From: Brotaphodocola faecis
Lineage (GTDB): Bacteria > Bacillota > Clostridia > Lachnospirales > Lachnospiraceae
NCBI RefSeq assembly: GCF_040096075.1
Contig: NZ_JBBMFJ010000002.1
Coordinates: 124,001-188,000, forward strand
DNA: 64,000 nt
Direction of reading: 5' to 3'
Part shown: in pieces, positions 23,805-31,321 of the stretch
How the letters are laid out: every line of letters starts with the position of its first letter
Position numbering within the stretch: the stretch's first letter is position 1
Notes under the pieces: model-generated
Database searches by the model: none
The model's input: only the letters and a program-made list of their open reading frames with translations
Told to the model about the DNA's origin: nothing
Position numbers and translations under genes: made by a program

Positions 23805-24566
23805 CTATCTGCCAGAATGCGGTTTCATCTCCGCCAACACAATGGTTCTTGCATCTGTAAACTCGGTGGAACAGGTGGAAAGCAACAAAATCTGGTTCTC
23901 TCCGCTGCTGTTTCTGAGTTCTGAAACCTTATCTGCATTATAATGCATTGCTTCCTGCTCTGTCAATGAGAGCAGTTTATCAATATCAGCCTCATACAAA
24001 TGTGGATCAAAAATGGCATCTTCCGAAGCCTCCACAAGCATACAGGCAAAGATTTCCAGGTCATAAACTCGATCCGGCAAGATCAGCTGGCCGGTCTTGT
24101 TCTCATCAAAAAATGTCTGATCCTTAAATTTATCCAGGTCGCCGAACATATCACCTTCTTCCATATGGTGTCCATACAGAAGCGAAACCAGATCATGAAA
24201 ATCATGGTCATTTCTGGAATCCAGGAAAATGCTTCCGGCGAGAGCAAAATTCCCATATACATCCTTGTTGATATAAGTAAGATTCGTTTCCCCCTGTAAG
24301 ATGGGGAAATCGATGTTTGTATTGTCCAGTGTCACCCAGGCACACACATCCGGGTTCACCGCCAGCAGTTCCTCGAAGGAAGCTCCCTCCTCCTCGGTAA
24401 CAACCGGTTTCAGTTTGAGCATGCTGTCCTGTACATTCTCCGCCGCCGCATAGACCTGATTGTTATCCCAGAGTGCGTATCCGGCATAGGATGCTGCGAG
24501 AAACAGCGACATAACCACAATCAGATTCAGGAAGGAATTGGCTGCTTTCAATATGAATCTTGACAT
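23805..24566 (-). CDS. Class B pilus sortase
   Basis: 253 residues. N-terminal membrane helix (about 14-34), then a class B sortase domain: NTNIDFPILQGETNLTYINK, catalytic His in YGHHMEEGDMF, Cys in LLLSTCSTEFTDAR with the Arg eight residues later. Class B-type sortases polymerise FctA-like pilins in group A streptococci through a Lys-to-Thr bond. The gene lies directly after the major pilin gene, the same place as srtC in FCT islands. The start at 24566 has GAGAGGAGAG upstream. Confidence 0.9.
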   Translation of the reverse strand: MSRFILKAANSFLNLIVVMSLFLAASYAGYALWDNNQVYAAAENVQDSMLKLKPVVTEEEGASFEELLAVNPDVCAWVTLDNTNIDFPILQGETNLTYINKDVYGNFALAGSIFLDSRNDHDFHDLVSLLYGHHMEEGDMFGDLDKFKDQTFFDENKTGQLILPDRVYDLEIFACMLVEASEDAIFDPHLYEADIDKLLSLTEQEAMHYNADKVSELRNSSGENQILLLSTCSTEFTDARTIVLAEMKPHSGR

Positions 24567-24609
24567 TCCCCTTCTCTCCTCTCTTCCTCTGAATGATTTT
24601 GTAATAGCC

Positions 24610-24636
24610 GGGGCGGACGGAAGTACCATCCGCCCC
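24610..24636. other. Intercistronic hairpin in the pilus operon
   Basis: GGGGCGGA (24610-24617) pairs perfectly with TCCGCCCC (24629-24636) between the major pilin and the sortase genes. No T run follows, so it is more likely an mRNA-stability or processing stem giving more pilin than sortase. Confidence 0.5.
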
Positions 24637-24695
24637 AGGTTCATTACTGAGTGTTAAAGCTTACGTGTTATGTAATCGATCAATATAAGGATCAA

Positions 24696-25748
24696 TTAGA
24701 ACATTTCCTCTTCTTTACGCTTCTTAGCTACGAAACCAACCATGCCCAGAGCTGCTACTGCAAGGATCATGATGTATGGGAGAGAATCAAGGGTGATACC
24801 GGTATCAACGGTTACGCCTTTATTGTTGGTGATATCTACTGTTTCTTTCGCTGTATCAATAATTTTTACATCATTTCTATCTGAACAATCATAAATAGCC
24901 GTATCATATCCGCCCTTAGTACCATCTGTATAATCATCCTCAACTACGCTATAGGTTACACCATAAGGCAGATTAGCAATTGTAATGGTTTCACCATGCT
25001 TCAAATAGAAGTCGGCTGGAGTCCCTACAGTAATGCTAGTCGGATTTGCCGGAATAGTTCCATTTCCTGCAAAAGAACCACCGCTAACTGTATAGGATTC
25101 TGCATAATTCTTTCCTTCTTCACCATTCAATGTAACAGTAACTTTAAAGTATGCACTCTGATCTCCCATATTACCGGTTACAGTCTTACTGATTGCAAGA
25201 GATCCTGCAGAATATTCATTAGTAAATCCTGTGGTTTTAACATCTGTGATTCCATCCTTATCCTTATCTTCCAAAGCCAAGGTACAAAATGCTGTATAAT
25301 AAGTCTTTGTTCCCTGATCATATGCCACGGTTACTTTCAATTTTGCTACTCTAGTATCATATGTAACGCCGGCGGTTTTACCAGCAGTTTCAGTTACATT
25401 ATAAATATAGATACCAACACCCGGCCATACAATATCCTTAAGTGCAACATCCACAGTTTGCTCTAATCCAGCCGTTGTAGCTTTTCCAGCTTCGAATGTA
25501 GTCGTAGCAGCAGCAATTGTCGGCATATCACGCGTCGTTAAATTTGCATTTGATTCAGTAAGACTTACCGGTGTAAAAGTAAATGTAAATGTTTCTTTCG
25601 GATTCGCCGTTTCTGGATTGGTTATTTTATATGTCTTTGTAAAACTTGCATCCTGATTCGTTTTTGGTTCTGCCCAAGCCGTAGAACTCATTCCCATAAC
25701 CATCGTTGCTGCTAATACTGTAGCTAAAGCTTTCTTCATTTTTCTCAT
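24696..25748 (-). CDS. Major pilin, FctA/Spy0128-like
   Basis: 350 residues. The signal peptide ends at AWAEP. Two Ig-like Spy0128 domains follow: residues about 28-180 (KETFTFTF; closing FTNEY) and 185-310 (LAISKTVTGNMGDQ; closing DITNNK). Each has the Lys and Asn positions used for internal isopeptide bonds in streptococcal pilins. The C-terminus has hydrophobic helix and KKR tail, but the sorting motif is VDTGI instead of LPXTG, comparable to the VPTG motif of Spy0128. This is the shaft subunit, polymerised by the class B sortase encoded next. Confidence 0.88.
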   Translation of the reverse strand: MRKMKKALATVLAATMVMGMSSTAWAEPKTNQDASFTKTYKITNPETANPKETFTFTFTPVSLTESNANLTTRDMPTIAAATTTFEAGKATTAGLEQTVDVALKDIVWPGVGIYIYNVTETAGKTAGVTYDTRVAKLKVTVAYDQGTKTYYTAFCTLALEDKDKDGITDVKTTGFTNEYSAGSLAISKTVTGNMGDQSAYFKVTVTLNGEEGKNYAESYTVSGGSFAGNGTIPANPTSITVGTPADFYLKHGETITIANLPYGVTYSVVEDDYTDGTKGGYDTAIYDCSDRNDVKIIDTAKETVDITNNKGVTVDTGITLDSLPYIMILAVAALGMVGFVAKKRKEEEMF

Positions 25749-25838
25749 ACCAATTACCTCCTATTTTAAATTTCTTTATTCACTTTTCTATCTAACTGCC
25801 TTTCGGCAAGTTATTCATGGTTTGTCTGGCCTGATCTT

Positions 25839-26390
25839 TTAGAGGCCTCTTCTGCGGAGAATGGTGATCACCTTTCCCTCCACCTGTTTCATTGGAATCG
25901 GTCCGAAATCCCGGCTGTCTGTTGCATTGGTTCGGTAATCTCCCAGAACGAACACATGACCTTCCGGCACCCGATAGGGGTATTCCAAACCTTCTTTGGC
26001 ATAGGTTGGATACATAATTTCTCCCGATTGTGCTGTACCATTTACAAGAAGTTTTCCGCTTTCATCAAGAGTAACCACATCGGTTTCTCTTGCTATAATT
26101 CTTGCCACTTCCTGTTTTCCATCAACGGTGGCGACAATCACATCCTCTTTTGCATAATCTTTCTGCAACCGGAATGCAATGATCAGGTCACCGTCCTTTA
26201 CTGCTGGAAACATTCCTAATCCGCTGTTCTGTGTGATCAGAAATACCTGTGTGAAGATCAGGTATGCGGTAAGCCCTAACACGATGATACGAAAGAACAG
26301 GCTTTTATAACCTTCTCTTGTATTGAGTGCCAGTCTCCGGGCTCTGATCACATCGGCAGCTCGAACATTTTTCTTGTTCTTGCCCATCAC
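25839..26390 (-). CDS. Signal peptidase I-like protein without catalytic residues (SipA-like)
   Basis: 183 residues, one membrane helix, then the signal peptidase I (S26) fold with the late motif GDYRTNATDSRDFGPI intact. The catalytic Ser position reads Gly (LGMFPAVKDGD, where active enzymes have SMxPT), and the Lys position reads Ala (VARIIARETD). It therefore cannot be an ordinary signal peptidase. Streptococcal SipA/LepA of FCT pilus islands is also inactive yet needed for pilus polymerisation, apparently as a chaperone; the same role fits here. The gene lies between the tip adhesin and the pilin. Confidence 0.88.
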   Translation of the reverse strand: MMGKNKKNVRAADVIRARRLALNTREGYKSLFFRIIVLGLTAYLIFTQVFLITQNSGLGMFPAVKDGDLIIAFRLQKDYAKEDVIVATVDGKQEVARIIARETDVVTLDESGKLLVNGTAQSGEIMYPTYAKEGLEYPYRVPEGHVFVLGDYRTNATDSRDFGPIPMKQVEGKVITILRRRGL

Positions 26391-26656
26391 CCATCCTCTC
26401 TTCCAGCGGGGCCGTCCCCAGACTTGTATTCCTGTAATAATGTTTCATAGCGGATTCGTTCCGCTGCCAAAGCTGCTTCGTAGAGTTTATTTAACTCATC
26501 GATCTTCTTCCAGACATCCTGTTCACTGACACCGCCGAACAGCTGTTTTTGAAAGCGAACCTTCTTCAGCCATTCGACGATATTCTGTTGTTCGGAATTC
26601 AGTACTGGCTTATCTTGTTCAGGCATTGGCTGGTTTAAAACGCTGTCTTTTGCCAT
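26387..26656 (-). CDS. Small helical protein of the pilus operon
   Basis: 89 residues, no signal peptide or membrane segment, so cytoplasmic. It is predicted mostly helical: QQNIVEWLKKVRFQKQLFGG, then a heptad-like run EQDVWKKIDELNKLYEAALA. No family with known function recognised. It overlaps the signal-peptidase-like gene by 4 nt and follows the tip adhesin by 14 nt, so it is co-expressed with the pilus. It has no counterpart in the streptococcal FCT order that I know. Confidence 0.7.
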   Translation of the reverse strand: MAKDSVLNQPMPEQDKPVLNSEQQNIVEWLKKVRFQKQLFGGVSEQDVWKKIDELNKLYEAALAAERIRYETLLQEYKSGDGPAGREDG

Positions 26657-26670
26657 CCTGCTGCCCTCCC

Positions 26671-29600
26671 TTAGTCAAGATCTGAGTCATCTTTCTTACG
26701 TTTGCGTACTACATAAACTGCAATACCAAAAATTGCGATGCCAAGGATGACTACGTATGGCATGGAATCCAGAAGGATACCGGTATCGATGGTTGGGTTC
26801 TTTGTGTTGGTAAATACAAGTGCTGTATCTTCATCAACTCCAACAACCTCCACTCCCATGGTAGTAGTTTCCTTGAGTTCCGTTGCTGTTCCTGTTCCTG
26901 TTTTATCAATTTTAGCCGTGTAATCTGCCATAGCTTCAGAAACACGAACAGTCGCACCTTTCGGAACTCCGGTTACAACCACTGTTTCTCCATGCCTTAA
27001 GGTAAAGGACGCATTATCTTTCAAAGGAACTTCATTCTTTGTTAAAGTATAACCAGAATATGATGCGCCATTAACTGTGACTGATACAGTAAATGGAAAG
27101 TCCTTTGTTCTGTCCCCTAATGAACCTGTGACTACCTTTGAAACATCAATTGCCACGAGTTTTGTATAGGTATTTGTAAATGATGCTGTTGCAGAAGTAC
27201 CTTTGCCAATCGTACCATTCGTTCCATTAGTTGTTGTTGCTACCTGATAGCCTCTTACATTCGCTGTTCCCTCAACTTCTGAAACAGTGTAATCTGTATT
27301 GGGCGATAATCCTTCGATTGAATAGGTATACTTCATAGGATCTGATGAAGACTGTGTCATATCCTTCAAATAAACATCCATTTGATTTTTCAAACTCGAA
27401 CCAGTTACTGCATTATTATTTTCATCTTTCCAGTCCAATTTAACACTAAATGTCAAGGTATCCATCAAACTGTCAATTTCATCCTGAGTAAGACCAGCGA
27501 ATGACTTTTCAATCGTCAGTGTACCTGGTTCAATTTGAATAACAGGCTTCAGATATGACTCTGTATTTGTAGTTCCGTTATAAGAATAAGTTACATATGC
27601 TCCATTATCAGCATTGGAATACAAACCATCTGCAAAACCATCTTCAACTTTACCACTTATTGGTCCATGCGTTCCCGTTCCTGCTCCCGGTCTATCATTA
27701 TATGTTCTGCCTTCCACACGATATTCTTCATAAGCAGCTTCCGTCGGCTTTATATGAGCCGTAACAAGATACGTGTACCCCTCCTTCAACTCATATGTAT
27801 CCGGGAAATCTAACGTAATCGTCTTTGTATGGTCATCATAGCTTGCGGTAAGTGTAACACCATCCACATTCAATGTGCCATTATTGCTGCTTGCCACTAC
27901 AGTATCAGACCGCTTCACTGTTATGGTTAACTCTGGTTGATTATTACTGTCTGTTACCATCGTCACATTTTTGCTCAGCACATCTGTAACTGTAACATTT
28001 GTACATCTAAGAGTCGTAACGGCTGCCATGATAGAATTAAATGCACTGTTTAACGTCGTAGTGTCTGTTCCTTCGTAGAACATACGGTTTTCTGCATTCA
28101 CGAGAGTTGCCGCATTTTTTAAATCCTTCAGTTTTTGATAATTGTCTCTTGGTCCCACACCAACCGAAAAGAAATAATGTGCCGATAGTGTTCCTATCTC
28201 CGTTTTTGCAGCATTAAGATTGAGATTGCTGTTATCGAATTGACCGTTTCCATTCGTGGCTCCATTACTGTCATATCTAAATGTTGGATCTCCATCTGAA
28301 ACAAAAATTACAGCAGTCAATGCACCCGTTCTGGAACTTTTAAGCAATTCCTTCGCTTTTCGCAATCCCGCCTGATAGTTAGTACCTCCATTTGACCGTG
28401 GTTTTGTCTTATTTGTAATGGAATTCGCAGATTCTGTCCAACCTTGCAACAATTCTGCATCATCCCATGCCGACTCACCACGATTATTATTTCCACTAAA
28501 TGCCACAAGAGAAAATCTAGTATCAAGATTCTGATTAGATGCTAATTGATTAGTTAAACTATTAATTGCATCACCGGCTTTTTCGCGTCTCGTATCTCTG
28601 TTGTTATAAGGCGGCCAATCTTCAGTCATAGAATAATCCATGCTTCCTGACTCATCCAAAACATATACAACATCCAACTTAGCTTTCTTTGTTATGCTTC
28701 CAACCTGACCGGCTATCGTCAGTGTCAAATTATAGGTGCCATCATCGAGACGTTCCGCATACTTATCATGAGCCAACTTCTGTTCTTCAATTTCCTCTGG
28801 CGGTGTTGGCGTTGTACCTTCTCCACTATACACTAACAAGATCGTAGAATTATCAGGAAGATCAGATGCCTTATCCCAATTTTCATTGGATGTACTATAT
28901 TTAAATTTATAGCCCCGCCGATACCAATACGCTGTAATATAACGAAGGGATGCTCCGGAAACTGTCTCTAAATGTGCTCCTTCAAAGTGACGATTTTCAA
29001 TAGCATAGGCATATGTATTTACATCAACAACCTCCCCCATATCTTTAGATATTGGTTCAGTTGGTGCCGATGTACAGGGGATCTCCGATCCTTTTTCATC
29101 CACATACTTAATTGTAACTGTTCGGCTTCTATACCCTTGCCATGTCACCATAAACCAGGAGAAACTCTCCACCGCAAACTCCGCAGCCACAACCGCGTTG
29201 TCTTCTTTCACTTCCACAGTACCGCTGGTCTCGGCGGTTGTATCAGCGACCTTCTCAACCTGAATCTCACCGGTTTCTGCATCTTCTTTCAGATGCTGGA
29301 TTTCGATGTTCTCGGGTGCTACATCGGCCGGTAATGCTTCTTGCTTCATCTCGATAAAGACTTTTACTTCTCCGTATTCCGGATCTGGTTCGATCTCTGC
29401 TTCGCTGCCGCTGGATGCATCCACAAACCGGATATCCAGTGCCATCATTCCGTCATAGACCGTTGCTGCTTCATCCAGCTTATCCTTAGCGTCCTGATAT
29501 TCCTGACCTTCCAGCTCGGTTACTTTCAGGGTAACATTTTCCGGAAGTGCGCCTTTTCGTGCCACAACGGTTACCGTTGCTTTATCGAAAGCCGGATCGG

Positions 29601-31086
29601 AGGTGTATGTTTCTGTCACTCCGTGATCCACAGCCCAGTCATATGCTGCGTCGTTCAGTGCCATCTCATCAACGGTTGTTTCGAACACAACAACTGCTTC
29701 GCCATCCAGCATAACCGGTCTGTACACGATTCCATCGATGATATCTGCATTTGCATTGGACGGGCTTGCCTCCTCTGCATTGGATGGAGTTGCTTCATCC
29801 GTTGCATCATCAGTTTCTGTCTCATCGACTTTATCCTCTGCTTCTTCGCTGTTAGACGGAGTTGCTGTGGACATTACCACGTATGTATTGTGACGGGTTA
29901 TCGATGCTGTAACGGTTCCCGCATCAGAACTTCCGTTTTCACTGCTGTCTCCGGAATTATCACTGCTCTGCTCAGATCCACTCTGGTCGTTTTCTGCTGA
30001 TGCGCCAGAGTTGTCGGAACCTGCATCGGATCCGGCATCAGAACCTGTGTCAGAACCTGTATCAGATCCGGCATCACTGCCAGCCTCGCCACTGGTACCG
30101 GAATTTTCTTCATTTCCTGTGTTGGTTCCGGCATCTCCGGTGTTTCCGGCATCGCCTTTTCCATCATCTGGGGCCGCCTCTTCTGTTCCGGCTCCATCCG
30201 TTGAATCCGTATTCTCTGTTCCGCTTCCACCAGCTGCTTCCGTCTCCGGCGCATCTGTGGACCCTTCGCCTGAAGCTTCCGTTGGGGTATCCGTTGATTC
30301 TTCGGTTGAAGCTTCACTGGAGGCTTCCGTTTCTTTTCCGGCATCGTTACTGGCCTCTGTGCCAGTTCCTGCCTCTGTCTCTGCTTCACTGCTGTTTTCT
30401 GCTGCAGTTTCCTGAGATGTCACTGCTCCGGGGCCGCCGGCGCTGCTTCCACCGCCACCGCCGCTGCTTCCGGAACCGCCGCCTTTACCAGCTGTCGGCG
30501 CAAAGTCTGCTGCCGATAATAACGGATCTACCGCATCCATCTCCACTGCACCTGCAGGTGCCACCTTGATGACATCTGTATACTTCTTCTCATCCACGCT
30601 GATAACAGCCTTCCGCTCCAGATCAGACGTATTGGTCAGGAGGAAATAGATCTTCTCGGATCCGTCCAGAATATACTCGCTGACACCTTCATCGGAAAAT
30701 TCGATCTCGTCAGACAGCTCTGCAAAGGCCCGCAGCTTCAGGGCACCTTCATGATCTGCTCCGGACAGGTTCAGTTCAAACAGATCCAGACTATCTGCCA
30801 TGGCCCTGTAGTCTTCCGCTGCCGTTCCCTGAAACTCCTTCAGATCTGCCCGATGATCCTCTGACACTGCTGTCTGAATCGCATCATACAGATCATAACT
30901 GCTCAGCTTAAACTCATAGGGTGTATTGAGTCCCTCATCGCCTGCAATTGCGGTATTCGCTACATTACCCAGTACCATGCTCACGCACAGGGCTGCCGCA
31001 CAGATTCTTCTGCCATCCCGATTCCAGAAGCGCTTTAACATAGGAACTTTTCTCCTGCTTCTCTTTCTGATTTTATCTTTCTCCAT
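26671..31086 (-). CDS. Giant VWA-domain tip adhesin of the pilus
   Basis: 1471 residues. In order: a signal peptide after a basic start (to about residue 48); an N-terminal domain (50-205); a Gly/Ser patch and a low-complexity Ser/Thr/Glu/Gly/Asp stretch with GSD repeats (about 210-400); TPSN-containing linkers (410-450); a beta domain (455-645); a MucBP-like segment; a VWA domain (about 800-1030) with MIDAS DESGSMD, GGTNY and VSDGDPT; and two pilin-like Ig domains (about 1190-1300 and 1305-1425). The C-terminus is IDTGI, hydrophobic helix and KKR tail, matching the major pilin. It occupies the place of Cpa in FCT islands. Ligand unknown. Confidence 0.9.
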   Translation of the reverse strand: MEKDKIRKRSRRKVPMLKRFWNRDGRRICAAALCVSMVLGNVANTAIAGDEGLNTPYEFKLSSYDLYDAIQTAVSEDHRADLKEFQGTAAEDYRAMADSLDLFELNLSGADHEGALKLRAFAELSDEIEFSDEGVSEYILDGSEKIYFLLTNTSDLERKAVISVDEKKYTDVIKVAPAGAVEMDAVDPLLSAADFAPTAGKGGGSGSSGGGGGSSAGGPGAVTSQETAAENSSEAETEAGTGTEASNDAGKETEASSEASTEESTDTPTEASGEGSTDAPETEAAGGSGTENTDSTDGAGTEEAAPDDGKGDAGNTGDAGTNTGNEENSGTSGEAGSDAGSDTGSDTGSDAGSDAGSDNSGASAENDQSGSEQSSDNSGDSSENGSSDAGTVTASITRHNTYVVMSTATPSNSEEAEDKVDETETDDATDEATPSNAEEASPSNANADIIDGIVYRPVMLDGEAVVVFETTVDEMALNDAAYDWAVDHGVTETYTSDPAFDKATVTVVARKGALPENVTLKVTELEGQEYQDAKDKLDEAATVYDGMMALDIRFVDASSGSEAEIEPDPEYGEVKVFIEMKQEALPADVAPENIEIQHLKEDAETGEIQVEKVADTTAETSGTVEVKEDNAVVAAEFAVESFSWFMVTWQGYRSRTVTIKYVDEKGSEIPCTSAPTEPISKDMGEVVDVNTYAYAIENRHFEGAHLETVSGASLRYITAYWYRRGYKFKYSTSNENWDKASDLPDNSTILLVYSGEGTTPTPPEEIEEQKLAHDKYAERLDDGTYNLTLTIAGQVGSITKKAKLDVVYVLDESGSMDYSMTEDWPPYNNRDTRREKAGDAINSLTNQLASNQNLDTRFSLVAFSGNNNRGESAWDDAELLQGWTESANSITNKTKPRSNGGTNYQAGLRKAKELLKSSRTGALTAVIFVSDGDPTFRYDSNGATNGNGQFDNSNLNLNAAKTEIGTLSAHYFFSVGVGPRDNYQKLKDLKNAATLVNAENRMFYEGTDTTTLNSAFNSIMAAVTTLRCTNVTVTDVLSKNVTMVTDSNNQPELTITVKRSDTVVASSNNGTLNVDGVTLTASYDDHTKTITLDFPDTYELKEGYTYLVTAHIKPTEAAYEEYRVEGRTYNDRPGAGTGTHGPISGKVEDGFADGLYSNADNGAYVTYSYNGTTNTESYLKPVIQIEPGTLTIEKSFAGLTQDEIDSLMDTLTFSVKLDWKDENNNAVTGSSLKNQMDVYLKDMTQSSSDPMKYTYSIEGLSPNTDYTVSEVEGTANVRGYQVATTTNGTNGTIGKGTSATASFTNTYTKLVAIDVSKVVTGSLGDRTKDFPFTVSVTVNGASYSGYTLTKNEVPLKDNASFTLRHGETVVVTGVPKGATVRVSEAMADYTAKIDKTGTGTATELKETTTMGVEVVGVDEDTALVFTNTKNPTIDTGILLDSMPYVVILGIAIFGIAVYVVRKRKKDDSDLD

Positions 31087-31172
31087 AGATTATTCTCATC
31101 CTCCCTCTTCGTTGTTTTCAGGTTCGAGATAATCGATTTGCCTGGTGGAATCTTTCATAATCAATCCGATCT

Positions 31173-31216
31173 CATATAAGAACTTTATCAAATCAGCTAT
31201 CAAAGAACCTATCAAA
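31173..31216 (-). promoter_or_regulatory. SARP-type direct repeats and pilus promoter
   Basis: On the minus strand TTTGATA occurs three times at an exact 12-bp period (complements of 31210-31216, 31198-31204, 31186-31192). Seven nt after the last copy lies TATATG (31173-31178), the best -10 candidate. SARP regulators bind heptamer direct repeats placed about 8 bp before the -10 box in lieu of a good -35, and a SARP-family gene is adjacent. Confidence 0.65.
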
Positions 31217-31273
31217 ATTAGAAAAATTTTTGATTTCCGTAAGATATTTTACGAAATTCTTATCTACAAAATA

Positions 31274-31321
31274 CAAAAAAACTGTCAATTGCTGTTACCA
31301 GCAAAAGACAGTTTCATTTTT
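31274..31321. terminator. Terminator of the SARP regulator gene
   Basis: AAACTGTC (31279-31286) pairs with GACAGTTT (31307-31314), with a second inner stem TGCTG/CAGCA. On the minus strand the stem is followed by a run of T (complement of 31274-31281). It isolates the regulator gene from the pilus operon. Confidence 0.8.

Noticed and set aside
25839..26390. A functional signal peptidase dedicated to pilins
   Set aside because: Both catalytic positions are substituted (Gly and Ala), so peptidase activity is not expected.
29341..30570. Long plus-strand frames opposite the tip adhesin
   Set aside because: They mirror the repetitive Ser/Glu/Asp-rich stalk codons, giving Cys/His- or Ser/Pro-rich nonsense, with no start signals.
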